NCBI GenBank assembly: GCA_035496575.1
Contig: DATJEN010000077.1
Coordinates: forward strand, 1 to 36,834
Length of the DNA: 36,834 nucleotides
Origin: PALSA-1355 sp035496575
GTDB taxonomy: Bacteria > Planctomycetota > Planctomycetia > Pirellulales > PALSA-1355
Direction of reading: 5' to 3'
Shown here one piece after another: positions 1 to 8,524 of this stretch (the first letter of the stretch is position 1; the number at the start of each line of letters is the position of its first letter). Position numbers and translations under genes: made by a program. The notes under the pieces were generated by a model. It made no database searches and was not told where the DNA came from. It saw nothing but the letters and a program-made list of their open reading frames with translations.

Positions 1-1077
1 GAGCGATTCCATGTACATCGCAATGCCTTCGATGATCCAATAATTCGCCAATAAGCCCGCCTTGGGCGAAACCGGCCGCGATTCTTGGAACAACTGGTGC
101 GTGGCTTCATGGTTGATCGTGCCGTGTTCCTGGTCCTCGCCCGCGAAGAAATAGCCGGTCCTCGCGCGGGCAAAGTAGATTCCGAGCGAGATTTCGATTT
201 GGGGCTGCGAGGGACGCAGGGCCGCGTTGTATTCCGCGCGGTCTCGATAATAAACAACCACATGTTGCGTTGCGTCGCGGCGAGTACCCTTGCCCTCAAA
301 TCGGCGCACCAGTTCGGCTTTGCCGACCAGGTATCCGGCAAAGGCTTGCTGCCAGACGGCGTGCAGACGTTCGAGTTTTTTGGATAATTCGACGCCGGCT
401 TCCAGGCTGTGGTTGGTGGTGACCGCGTAGTGGTCGCTCTCGATCCGCCAACCGCGTGCCATGTCGTTCCGCAAGGCTTCCTCATCGGATTGGCTCATCC
501 AGCGCCCGCGATAAAATCGCTGCCCGCGCTCGTAGCGCGCGACATGAGACTTGGGCAGCCAACCGAATTTCTCGTGGTACACCTTGCCCGAGTTCAATTG
601 CTTGATTTCGAAGGGCGTGTACCAGCCGTCGCGAAATCGCACATAGCCCAACACGCGTCGCGCGAGCTTATGGTCGGGATTTTCGCGGGCCGCCTCGGTG
701 AGCAGCTCATAAGCCAGCGATGCCTGGGCGTCGCGCGCGGCCCGCGCGCTCAATTTGGCCAAGGCATCGGCTTGTTCGACGCGGAGCTTGTGCCACTCGG
801 CGCGCCAGCCCTGCGCGGGACGGGCAAGCTGTTCGGTCGAGGCCGACGAGAGCACAAACAGCGTGAGCCGATCGGAGCTTCTGCGGGGCAGCCAGGCGGC
901 CAGCTCGTCGGCTGCTTGTTGGTCGCCTTGGTTGCGACACCAGGCGGCCAACTCGTTGAGCTGTGCCGCGTAGCGCGACATCAGTCCAGCGCGCTCGTCG
1001 GCCAGCTCATCGCCGCGCGCGCTGGCGCGCGAGATCAGCAAGAGCGCAATGGCGATGGCGAGCCCGGCACGCGGCAT
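1..1077 (-). CDS. Exported HExxH metallopeptidase-like protein, DUF1570 type (3' part missing)
   Basis: The reading frame is open from ATG at 1077 to the window edge (359 codons visible, C-terminus outside). The first ~20 residues form a signal peptide (MPRAGLAIAIALLLISRASA), so the protein is probably exported. The middle is Arg/Glu-rich and includes a RFRDGWYTPFEI segment typical of planctomycete proteins that carry a DUF1570-like peptidase domain. Zinc-site candidates are H323-E324-A-T-H327 and E350 in the segment IEGIAMYME, the gluzincin arrangement (HExxH plus a downstream Glu). This suggests a periplasmic zinc peptidase. The substrate is unknown, and catalysis is inferred only from the motif. 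Confidence 0.8.
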   Translation of the reverse strand, partial: MPRAGLAIAIALLLISRASARGDELADERAGLMSRYAAQLNELAAWCRNQGDQQAADELAAWLPRRSSDRLTLFVLSSASTEQLARPAQGWRAEWHKLRVEQADALAKLSARAARDAQASLAYELLTEAARENPDHKLARRVLGYVRFRDGWYTPFEIKQLNSGKVYHEKFGWLPKSHVARYERGQRFYRGRWMSQSDEEALRNDMARGWRIESDHYAVTTNHSLEAGVELSKKLERLHAVWQQAFAGYLVGKAELVRRFEGKGTRRDATQHVVVYYRDRAEYNAALRPSQPQIEISLGIYFARARTGYFFAGEDQEHGTINHEATHQLFQESRPVSPKAGLLANYWIIEGIAMYMESL

Positions 1078-1144
1078 ACTTCCAGTGTACCTTGAGCGGA
1101 GCGGCCGTTTGCGGCGGGGAGTTTACGGGCAATCCGCTCTCTGC

Positions 1145-2143
1145 TCAGGCCTCGGTAAAAGCCGCGTCAAAGGCGGCGCCGCTGGGGGCGAAGTCCAAAT
1201 TCTGCACGAACTGGCAGGCTTCCCTGGCCCCGGCTTCGCGGTCCATGCCAGGATCTTCCCATTCGACGGACAGCGGTCCGGCATACTTGATCGAGTTGAG
1301 CGCGCGAATCATCTCTTCGAAATCGACACTGCCCCGCCCGGGCGAACGGAACTCCCAGCCGCGGCGTGGGTCTCCGAATGGCAAGTGGCTGCCCAGGATG
1401 CCGGCGTGGCCATTGAGACGCACGACGGCGTCCTTGACGTGCACGTGGTAAATACGATCGGCGAACGCGCGGATAAACTCCGCGGGATCAACTCCCTGCC
1501 AGATGAGGTGGCTGGGATCGAAGTTGAATCCAAACTCTTCACGACGGTCAAGCGCCTCGAGCGCGCGGCGGGCGCTAATCAGGTCAAACGCAATTTCCGT
1601 CGGATGCACCTCAAGCGCAAACTGCACGCCACATTCGCCGAACACGTCCAGGATCGGATTGAACCGCTCCGCCAAAAGGGCGTACCCCTCGTCGATCATC
1701 GCATCGGGCGTGGGCGGAAACGAGTATAAGAGGTGCCAGATGCTCGAGCCTGTGAATCCGTTGACGACCCCCACACCCAGCTTCTGAGCCGCCCGCGCCG
1801 TGTCCTTCAGCTCCTCGGCAGCCCGCTTGTTGACTCCCCGCGGATCGCCGTCGCCCCACACGTGTGGGGGCAAGATCGCCTCGTGCCGAGCGTCGACGCG
1901 GTCGAGCACGGCCTGCCCCACCAGGTGGGCGCTGATGGCGAATAACTGCAGGTCATAGCGGTCGAGCAAGTCACGCCGCGACGCGCAATAGCCGGGCTCG
2001 GCGAGCGCGCGCTGCACTTCGAAGTGGTCGCCCCAACAGGCGAGCTCGAGGCCGTGATAGCCGAACTCGCTGGCTTTGCGCGCCACGTCTTCCAGGGGCA
2101 AATCGGCCCATTGGCCGGTAAACAAGGTGATTGGGCGTGCCAT
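1145..2143 (-). CDS. Sugar phosphate isomerase/epimerase (xylose isomerase-like TIM barrel)
   Basis: A 332-residue cytosolic TIM-barrel protein of the AP-endonuclease-2/xylose isomerase-like superfamily. It starts MARPITLFTGQWADLPLED. The barrel ends carry the usual metal ligands: Glu in FALEVHPTEI, Asp in FNFDPSHL, His in YHVHVKD and Glu in LSVEWEDPG. Members isomerise or epimerise sugars, inositols or keto-sugars; the substrate cannot be read from sequence. It is divergent from a Gfo/Idh/MocA oxidoreductase across a 232-bp gap. That pairing is common in planctomycete sugar or inositol catabolism and suggests shared control. Length is normal for the family. Confidence 0.88.
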   Translation of the reverse strand: MARPITLFTGQWADLPLEDVARKASEFGYHGLELACWGDHFEVQRALAEPGYCASRRDLLDRYDLQLFAISAHLVGQAVLDRVDARHEAILPPHVWGDGDPRGVNKRAAEELKDTARAAQKLGVGVVNGFTGSSIWHLLYSFPPTPDAMIDEGYALLAERFNPILDVFGECGVQFALEVHPTEIAFDLISARRALEALDRREEFGFNFDPSHLIWQGVDPAEFIRAFADRIYHVHVKDAVVRLNGHAGILGSHLPFGDPRRGWEFRSPGRGSVDFEEMIRALNSIKYAGPLSVEWEDPGMDREAGAREACQFVQNLDFAPSGAAFDAAFTEA

Positions 2144-2166
2144 GTGCGGCGCTCCACAGAGAGAAA

Positions 2167-2278
2167 CGGCTCAAGGGCTCATTGTGCCAGATCGACTGTG
2201 GATCGCAAATGTGCATGCAGTCTGACGGCCCGAGATGGGCAAGCTGGGTCACGCGTGACGCTTAGCGGCCTTGAGCCG
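2167..2278. promoter_or_regulatory. Divergent control region with paired inverted repeats and a 12-bp palindrome
   Basis: Between the divergent epimerase and oxidoreductase genes lie two perfect 10-bp inverted arms, CGGCTCAAGG (2167-2176) and CCTTGAGCCG (2269-2278), 92 bp apart. Between them is a perfect 12-bp palindrome, GTCACGCGTGAC (2248-2259). The palindrome is the best operator candidate for a dimeric regulator. No regulator gene is adjacent. No convincing -10/-35 pair was identified for either gene. Confidence 0.4.
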
Positions 2279-2375
2279 TAGCGGCGAAAAACTTAACTTG
2301 TGGGCAGCCGCACGGACAGCTTTAGGCGACTGCAAAGACGCTTCGACCTGACCGCACTTATGGAGCCCCCCGGTC

Positions 2376-3497
2376 ATGCAGCGCCCCAGCCACCAGTTAC
2401 CGGTTCGCATCGGTATCATCGGCTCGGGGGCGGTGAGCGATTATCACCACGTGCCGGCGATTCGCCTGGACGAGCGCGCGCGGCTGGTGGCGGCCTGCGA
2501 TTCCAACAGCCAGCTCCTGGAGAAACGGCGGAGCGACTGGCACATCCATCGCCTCTATGCCGATCCGGCCGAGCTCTGCGCCGATGCGGACGTCGACGCG
2601 GTTATCATCGCGACCCCCAACTACACCCATCGCCCGATCGCGCTCGATGCCATCGCGCAGGGCAAGCACGTGCTGTGCGAGAAGCCGCTGGGGCTGAACG
2701 CGGGCGAAGTCCGCGAAATGTATGTGGCCGCCCGAGATGCGGGCGTGGTCCACATGACGGCCTTCACCTACCGTTTCGCGCCGGCCATGCGGTATCTGAA
2801 GCACCTGGTCTCGACGGGTGCGCTCGGCGAACCGCGTCACTTTCGCAGCCAGCGTTTTCTGGACTGGCCGGAGACCAGTTGGGGATGGCGGCAATCCCGC
2901 AAACTTGCCGGCGCCGGCGATCTGTTCGACATGACCATCCACCGCATCGATTTCGCCCTCGATCTGCTGGGACCGCTCGAGCGGGTATGCGGCGCCTTGG
3001 CCCGTTTCGCGCCGCGCACCGAAACCGCAGAGGGCGAACCCTGCACCCCTTCGGACGTCGATGACTGGTCGAGCATCATCGGCCAGTTCGCCGGGGGCGC
3101 CACGGGCGTCTGGGAAGGCACCACGCTGGCCAAGGGCTATCATCGCAAGGGCTTTGGGCACGAGTGGGCCGAAGTGAATGGGTCCGAGGCTTCGGCTGTT
3201 TACCAGTTGCACCTGCCCAACAACATCTTGTTTGGCAAATCCGGTCAGGACCTGGCGGTGGCCGAAATTCCCTCAGAGTTCTTGAAGCCCGAGGGCAGCC
3301 CGCGCGATCTCTCACAGGGTGAGCCCGCGACCGTGTTTCGCTATGACCTGGTTTGGGAATTTGTGTCCGCGATTGCCGACGAGCGGCAGGCCCGGCCCAG
3401 TTTTTTCGATGGGCTCAAAGCGCAGGTCGTGGCCGATGCCGTGATCGAATCAAACGACAGCCGCCGCTGGATCGAAATCCGTCGCGAGAATCCGTAG
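2376..3497 (+). CDS. Gfo/Idh/MocA family NAD(P)-dependent oxidoreductase
   Basis: A 373-residue cytosolic dehydrogenase. The N-terminal Rossmann fold opens with IGIIGSGAVSDYHHVPAI (about residues 12-29). The family's catalytic/nicotinamide-contact motif EKP is at E102-K103-P104, within HVLCEKPLGLNAGEV. A typical alpha/beta C-terminal substrate domain follows (FTYRFAPAMRYLKHLVSTGALG, then FDMTIHRIDFALDLLG). Members oxidise or reduce sugars, inositols or amino sugars; the substrate is unknown. Divergence from a TIM-barrel isomerase supports carbohydrate metabolism. No SD is visible before ATG 2376, which is common in this lineage. Confidence 0.9.
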   Translation: MQRPSHQLPVRIGIIGSGAVSDYHHVPAIRLDERARLVAACDSNSQLLEKRRSDWHIHRLYADPAELCADADVDAVIIATPNYTHRPIALDAIAQGKHVLCEKPLGLNAGEVREMYVAARDAGVVHMTAFTYRFAPAMRYLKHLVSTGALGEPRHFRSQRFLDWPETSWGWRQSRKLAGAGDLFDMTIHRIDFALDLLGPLERVCGALARFAPRTETAEGEPCTPSDVDDWSSIIGQFAGGATGVWEGTTLAKGYHRKGFGHEWAEVNGSEASAVYQLHLPNNILFGKSGQDLAVAEIPSEFLKPEGSPRDLSQGEPATVFRYDLVWEFVSAIADERQARPSFFDGLKAQVVADAVIESNDSRRWIEIRRENP

Positions 3498-3531
3498 CCG
3501 TTTCCTCAGCCGCCTCCACCTCGAATTTTGC

Positions 3532-4551
3532 ATGGCAACATCAACCAAACGAGCTGGCTCGCCGCTGCTGCATACCCTGATGGGTATCGAGATCCTGGCG
3601 ACGGGCAGCAATGCGCCGGACAACGTCGTGCGTAACGAAGATCTCGTGCAGCTAGGCATGGACGCCGATTGGATCGTGCAGCGGACCGGCATTCGCGAGC
3701 GGCGGCACGCGCCGCCGGAGCTGGCCACCAGCGACTTGTGCGTGGCCGCCGGCAATCAGGCCCTTGATCGTGCCGGCATCGCCCGCGACGAAATCGATCT
3801 CTTGGTATTGGGCACGTTCACGCCCGATTGCCAGGTTGCTTCCACGGCGGCCATGGTGCAAAACCGATTGGGACTCAACTGCGGCGCGATCGAGATCTCG
3901 TCGGCATGTGCCGGCTTCGTGTACGCGCTGGTGACCGCTTCGCAATACATCGCGACCGGCGCCAGCAAGCGAGCCCTGGTGATCGGCGCCGATTGCAATT
4001 CGCGCGTCGTCGACCCGGTCGATCCGAAGGTGTATCCGCTGTTTGGCGATGGCGCGGGCGCGGTGGTGATTGGCAAAGGCGCGCCCGTTCAAGGGCTCGC
4101 CGCCTATACGCTGGGCACCGATGGTTCTGGCGCGGAAATGCTGTACCGACCCATGGGCGGATCGCGCTACCCCGGCTCGCACGCCGCCATCGACAGCGGG
4201 CTCAATCTATTGCGGATGGATGGGAAAGGTGTTTTTAAGTGGGCCACGCGCGTGCTGTGCGATTCCATTCCCGATGTGCTGGCCCAGGCCAACATGCAGC
4301 TTGCGGACATCGACTTATTTGTGCTGCACCAGGCCAACCTGCGGATCATCGACTCCGCGGTGGAGTCCCTGGGAATTCCTCGCGACAAGGTCGTGATCAA
4401 CATCGATCGCTATGGCAACACATCGGCCGGCAGCGTGCCGCTGGCCTTGGATGAAGCCAACCTGGCGGGCCGAATTGGACGCGGCGACCGCGTTCTGCTC
4501 AGCGGCTATGGCGCGGGGCTCTCGTGGGCCACGGCCATTTTGGTGTGGTAG
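3532..4551 (+). CDS. fabH: 3-oxoacyl-ACP synthase III (FabH-type ketoacyl synthase)
   Basis: A thiolase-fold enzyme that condenses acyl-CoA with malonyl-ACP to start fatty acid synthesis. From ATG 3532 the protein has 339 residues. The catalytic triad is intact: C126 in SSACAGF, H266 in LFVLHQANLRIID and N296 in YGNTSAGS. The usual WIVQRTGIRERR and LFGDGAGAVVIG motifs are present. An internal ATG at 3580 (MGIEILATGSNAPDN) matches the usual FabH N-terminus better, so the true start may be there; neither start has an SD. The gene is 34 bp after the oxidoreductase. A secondary-metabolite KAS III cannot be excluded because no other fab gene is nearby. Confidence 0.88.
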   Translation: MATSTKRAGSPLLHTLMGIEILATGSNAPDNVVRNEDLVQLGMDADWIVQRTGIRERRHAPPELATSDLCVAAGNQALDRAGIARDEIDLLVLGTFTPDCQVASTAAMVQNRLGLNCGAIEISSACAGFVYALVTASQYIATGASKRALVIGADCNSRVVDPVDPKVYPLFGDGAGAVVIGKGAPVQGLAAYTLGTDGSGAEMLYRPMGGSRYPGSHAAIDSGLNLLRMDGKGVFKWATRVLCDSIPDVLAQANMQLADIDLFVLHQANLRIIDSAVESLGIPRDKVVINIDRYGNTSAGSVPLALDEANLAGRIGRGDRVLLSGYGAGLSWATAILVW

Positions 4552-4655
4552 CTGCCATGATGGCGGGCCGCTTTTCTCCCGGCGCATCGCCCGGTACGAT
4601 TGCAAACTCGAGCGTTTCCCGCCGCGCGGGTCGAACCCACGTCCCGGAGTGATCC

Positions 4656-6461
4656 ATGATTGCCAAGACCAGGCGATTGCCTGCCCGCAGCCAGGTAAAG
4701 CCCGCGGACACGTGGGACCTGTCGTCGCTGTTTGGTGACGATGCAGCTTGGGAAGAGGTCTTTACCGAGTGGGAGGAACGCATCGGCGGTTACGAGGCCT
4801 TTCGGGGGAAACTGGCCAGTTCGCCTGAGGCCTTGGCGGAATGCCTGCGCTTCGACACGGATTTTGAATTCGAGGGCGAGCGGTTAGGCACGTATGCCTT
4901 TCTGAAAACGGCTGAGGACACCGCCAACAGCACGTATCAGCGGATGATCGGCCGCTACCGCAACGTGGCCAGCCGCGCGGCCCAAGCCGCCAGCTACATC
5001 CGACCGGAGATCATGGCGATCCCAACGAAGAGCATGGAGCGGTTCCTGGAAGCCGCCGTCCTCTCCGAATTCCGGCTGTTGCTCGAGCAACTGCTGCGCT
5101 TCAAGCCGCACACGCTGGGCAACAGCGAAGAGAAGTTGCTCGCCATGCAAAGCGAAATGGCCGAGGCCTCGAACCAGATTTTCCGCCAGCTAACCGATGC
5201 GGATTTGAAGTGGGGCTCCGTTCGCAACGAGGATGGTGAACTGGTCGAACTCAGCCACGCCACCTTCTCGGTTCTCTTGCAGTCCCCGGACCGCAACGTG
5301 CGCCGCAAAGCCTTCCTTCAGTACTACAGCCAGTTTGCCGCGCACGAGAACACGCTGGCGGCCACGTTGGCCGGCTCGGTGCAGCGAGACGTCTATTACG
5401 CGCGGGCCCGCGCCTACCCCAGCGCGCTTGCGGCGTCGCTATTTCACGACAAGGTGCCGGTGACGGTGGTCGACAACCTGATCGCTTCGGTGCATCGGCA
5501 CCTGCCGGCCTTGTATCGCTACTATGACTTGCGTCGCCGCAAGATGCGGCTGCGCGAGATCCATCACTATGACACCTACGTGCCCATTCTGAGCGAGCTC
5601 AAAACGCGGCACACCTGGAACGACGCGGTGAAGCTCGTGATTTCCGCCATCGAGCCGTTGGGCGACGAATACTGCGCCGCCCTCGAGCATGGCTTGAAAG
5701 GCCGCTGGTGCGACCGCTATCCGAACCAGGGTAAGCAGAGCGGAGCCTTCAGCTCGGGTTCGTACGAGGCGGACCCGTACATCCTGATGAACTATCAACC
5801 CGACGTGCTGGACCACGTGTTCACGCTCGCGCACGAGGCTGGGCATTCGATGCACAGCTACTACTCGGCCCGCCATCAGCCCTTTCAGTATTACAGCTAT
5901 GCGATCTTCGTGGCCGAGGTCGCCAGCACGTTCAACGAGCAGTTGCTGGCCCGGCACATGATGCGACGCGCCAAGACCGACAAGGAACGCGCGTTTCTGA
6001 TCAACCGCGAGATCGATTCCATCCGCGCGACGATCATCCGGCAAACCATGTTCGCCGAATTCGAAGGCATCACGCATGCGCTGGTCGAGACGGGCGAAGT
6101 CTTGACGCTGGAGCGCACCAAAAGCGAGTATCGCAAGTTGCTCGAGCTGTACTTCGGAGCCGATTTCGCGATTGACCCTGAACTTTCGCTGGAATGCTTT
6201 CGCATTCCGCACTTCTATCGCGCCTTTTACGTCTACAAATACGCCACGGGGCTGTCGGCCGCCATCGCGCTGGCGGAACGGGTCACTGCTGGCGGGCCCA
6301 AGGAGCTGCAGGCATACCTCGGCTTTTTGAAAGCCGGCTGCTCGAAATATCCGCTCGATATCCTGCGCGACGCGGGCGTCGACATGGAGCAACCCGGCCC
6401 GGTGGACACGGCGCTCGACTATTTCGAGCGGCTCGTCGCGGAGCTCGATGAGCTGTTGTAG
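4656..6461 (+). CDS. pepF: Oligoendopeptidase F (M3B family)
   Basis: A 601-residue cytosolic zinc oligopeptidase of the PepF/thimet family, matching the family's usual ~600 residues. The zinc-binding motif is H393-E394-A-G-H397 (FTLAHEAGHSMHSYYS), with the third ligand Glu in FVAEVASTFNEQLL about 27 residues later. The C-terminal FRIPHFYRAFYVYKYATGLSAA segment supplies the conserved His and Tyr residues of the family. Expected role: turnover of peptides of about 7-17 residues. The start is supported by GGAG six bases before ATG. It stands alone between intergenic gaps of about 100 bp. Confidence 0.93.
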   Translation: MIAKTRRLPARSQVKPADTWDLSSLFGDDAAWEEVFTEWEERIGGYEAFRGKLASSPEALAECLRFDTDFEFEGERLGTYAFLKTAEDTANSTYQRMIGRYRNVASRAAQAASYIRPEIMAIPTKSMERFLEAAVLSEFRLLLEQLLRFKPHTLGNSEEKLLAMQSEMAEASNQIFRQLTDADLKWGSVRNEDGELVELSHATFSVLLQSPDRNVRRKAFLQYYSQFAAHENTLAATLAGSVQRDVYYARARAYPSALAASLFHDKVPVTVVDNLIASVHRHLPALYRYYDLRRRKMRLREIHHYDTYVPILSELKTRHTWNDAVKLVISAIEPLGDEYCAALEHGLKGRWCDRYPNQGKQSGAFSSGSYEADPYILMNYQPDVLDHVFTLAHEAGHSMHSYYSARHQPFQYYSYAIFVAEVASTFNEQLLARHMMRRAKTDKERAFLINREIDSIRATIIRQTMFAEFEGITHALVETGEVLTLERTKSEYRKLLELYFGADFAIDPELSLECFRIPHFYRAFYVYKYATGLSAAIALAERVTAGGPKELQAYLGFLKAGCSKYPLDILRDAGVDMEQPGPVDTALDYFERLVAELDELL

Positions 6462-6550
6462 ACTGGACCGCGCGGCTCCCTCGAAAGTTCAACGACCACC
6501 GCTGCGGCATTTTTGCACCCTCACATGCCTGACACGAGAGATCGGCAACC

Positions 6551-7312
6551 ATGATGCAACTCGGGCTGGTGACCTACCAATGGGGCGCTGAGTGGGATCT
6601 GCCCACGCTCATTCGCAATTGCCAGAAGACCGGATTTCGCGGCGTCGAGTTGCGCACGACGCACAAGCACGGCGTTGAGCCGTCGCTCAACGCCGCCCAG
6701 CGGCAAGAGGTCACCAAACGCTTCGCCGACAGCGGAGTGGAGCTGGTGGGGCTGGGGACCGTCTGCGAATTTCAGGCTGCCGATCCGGCCGTCGTCAAAA
6801 AGAACATCGAAGATGCCAAGTCATTCATCCGTCTGGCTCACGACGTCGGCGGATCGGGCATCAAGGTGCGACCCAATGGGCTGCCCGCCGGCGTGCCGCT
6901 CGCGCAAACGCTGGAGCAGATCGGAAAGTCGCTGGATGAGATCGCGTCGTTCGGCGAAGGCTATGGAATCGAGATTCGATTGGAGATCCACGGTCGCGGC
7001 ACTTCCGAGATCCCGAACATCCGCAAGATCATGGATGTCTCAAAACACCCCAACTCGAAGCTGTGCTGGAACTGCAACGCAGAGGATCTGGCCGGCGCGG
7101 GCCTGGCCGCCAATTTCACGTCCGTGCAAGAACGCCTGGGCACCATTCACATTCACGACTTGATCAGCAGCTACCCGTGGCGTGAGCTATTCGGACTGCT
7201 GAAGAAGGCCAACTTCAACGGCTGGACGCTGCTCGAAGAAGGTTCGCAAACGAGCGACCCGCTGCGCGTGATGCAGTACTATCGGCTGCTGTGGGAAACG
7301 ATGGTCGCCTGA
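6551..7312 (+). CDS. Sugar phosphate isomerase/epimerase-like TIM barrel protein
   Basis: A 253-residue TIM-barrel protein, shorter than the one at 1145-2143 and only distantly similar. Metal-ligand candidates are Glu in IRLEIHGRG, His in IHIHDL and Glu in TLLEEGS. The position usually held by Asp (N-F-D-P type) reads CWNCNAEDL here, so an Asn or the later Asp may replace it. The start lies at a tandem ATG-ATG. Function is limited to the superfamily level: isomerisation or epimerisation of an unknown sugar or a related aldol step. It ends 18 bp before a convergent gene. Confidence 0.8.
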   Translation: MMQLGLVTYQWGAEWDLPTLIRNCQKTGFRGVELRTTHKHGVEPSLNAAQRQEVTKRFADSGVELVGLGTVCEFQAADPAVVKKNIEDAKSFIRLAHDVGGSGIKVRPNGLPAGVPLAQTLEQIGKSLDEIASFGEGYGIEIRLEIHGRGTSEIPNIRKIMDVSKHPNSKLCWNCNAEDLAGAGLAANFTSVQERLGTIHIHDLISSYPWRELFGLLKKANFNGWTLLEEGSQTSDPLRVMQYYRLLWETMVA

Positions 7313-7330
7313 AAGCAGTGGCGCGCGGGC

Positions 7331-8359
7331 TTACTCGGAGCGCGCCGGCCGCGCGGTCGTGATCCACAAGAACGGCCGGTCGGCATCGTCCAAGCGCAGC
7401 TCGTATTTTAATTTCGCCTGAAACAGCACCTTGCCCAGCACTTGGCTATACGTCATGCGCTTGGCGGGCACCTCGGCCTGCACTTGCGCGGGATTGATGT
7501 TCTGCATGGCCAGCGCGTTGTGATCCAATAGCAAGGGCGCCTTGAGCCGCTGCTGTACAGCAGAGAGCACGTCGGCTACCGACGTCTCGCCAATCTCGAC
7601 GTTCAGAAAATCAAACAGCTCGGGTAGTGGCTTTCCGCCGCTCGCGTCGGGCTTCCAACCCACCGGCCAGCATTCGCCCGCGGAAGTTAAACGAACGAAC
7701 TTATAGGCAAGCTCGCCGCCCGAGCGCTCCGGCTTGATGCCAAATCCCGCCACCCGCGCAAGTGCGGCCAGCGCCGTCCCGCGCGAAAGTCCCTTGAGCT
7801 CATCCGTGGCCGTGATTGCTTGCAAGTCGGCGCGGGCATCGCCGAGCGTAGGCGGATGCGGCAATTGCGAGGCGATCTGCGCGACCAGCTCGGCGGCGTT
7901 CTTGCCTTTGGTTGAAAACGAGACGGGTCTGGCGAGCTCGAGCCGGACTTCTTCGAGCTGTTTTGCAGTCAGGCCGAATGCCCCGCGTGGCGCGGTGACG
8001 CCTTCGGGACCGGCGTCGCCCAGATTTTCGAGCCACTTGCGCAGGCGAGTCGCGTCGTGCAGCGAGAATTTTCCGCCCGGCAGATAAAGCTGGCCGTCCG
8101 CGCCCAGGATGCCGGTGACCTGATAGGCGCGGGCGTTCTTTGGCCCGGCTTCCTTCACCGCCATTTCCTCGCCCGGTTTGGCCGAACGGATCGTGAGCCC
8201 GGCGACGCCGAGATCGGTGAGCGCCTTGTACCATTGGGCGGAGACCGTCGGCGACAGGCCCTCTTTCGTCACGATTTCGAAGGAGACACGCGGCTTGTCG
8301 GCGGCGACCGCCACCGAGGGGGTAATGAGACTCAGCAGGAGCAAAATTGAAAGCCGCAT
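7331..8359 (-). CDS. Exported protein with secretin/TonB-N-like (STN-like) modules
   Basis: A frame is open further upstream, but ATG 8359 opens a clear signal peptide (MRLSILLLLSLITPSVAVA) and lies ~30 nt below an extended -10, so it is chosen (342 residues). Two alpha/beta modules resemble STN domains: the first around FSTKGKNAAELVAQIASQL, the second at the C-terminus around VEIGETSVADVLSAVQQRL, continuing through MTYSQVLGKVLFQAKLKYE to LWITTARPARSE. STN folds occur in secretins, FecA-type receptors and planctomycete envelope proteins. No beta-barrel or secretin domain follows, so this is probably a soluble periplasmic protein. Function is unknown. Confidence 0.7.
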   Translation of the reverse strand: MRLSILLLLSLITPSVAVAADKPRVSFEIVTKEGLSPTVSAQWYKALTDLGVAGLTIRSAKPGEEMAVKEAGPKNARAYQVTGILGADGQLYLPGGKFSLHDATRLRKWLENLGDAGPEGVTAPRGAFGLTAKQLEEVRLELARPVSFSTKGKNAAELVAQIASQLPHPPTLGDARADLQAITATDELKGLSRGTALAALARVAGFGIKPERSGGELAYKFVRLTSAGECWPVGWKPDASGGKPLPELFDFLNVEIGETSVADVLSAVQQRLKAPLLLDHNALAMQNINPAQVQAEVPAKRMTYSQVLGKVLFQAKLKYELRLDDADRPFLWITTARPARSE

Positions 8360-8395
8360 GAAACTGATCGCGACAACTGTGGACGATTCGCGCAA

Positions 8396-8401
8396 ATTAT
8401 A
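8396..8401 (-). promoter_or_regulatory. Extended -10 promoter for the STN-like protein gene
   Basis: On the minus strand the bases read TGCTATAAT, a perfect extended -10. The expected start is near 8389, about 30 nt before ATG 8359. No good -35 is seen at 17 bp. Confidence 0.5.
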
Positions 8402-8524
8402 GCACGCGCGGCTTGCCCTCTCGCCGCTGCTCGCCCCGATGGCCGCCGCAACTACAATGAAGCAATGGATTGACACTTCCGGGCCGCGAACGGTTGCGCG
8501 GAATCATTTCTTCGAGGATAGCCC

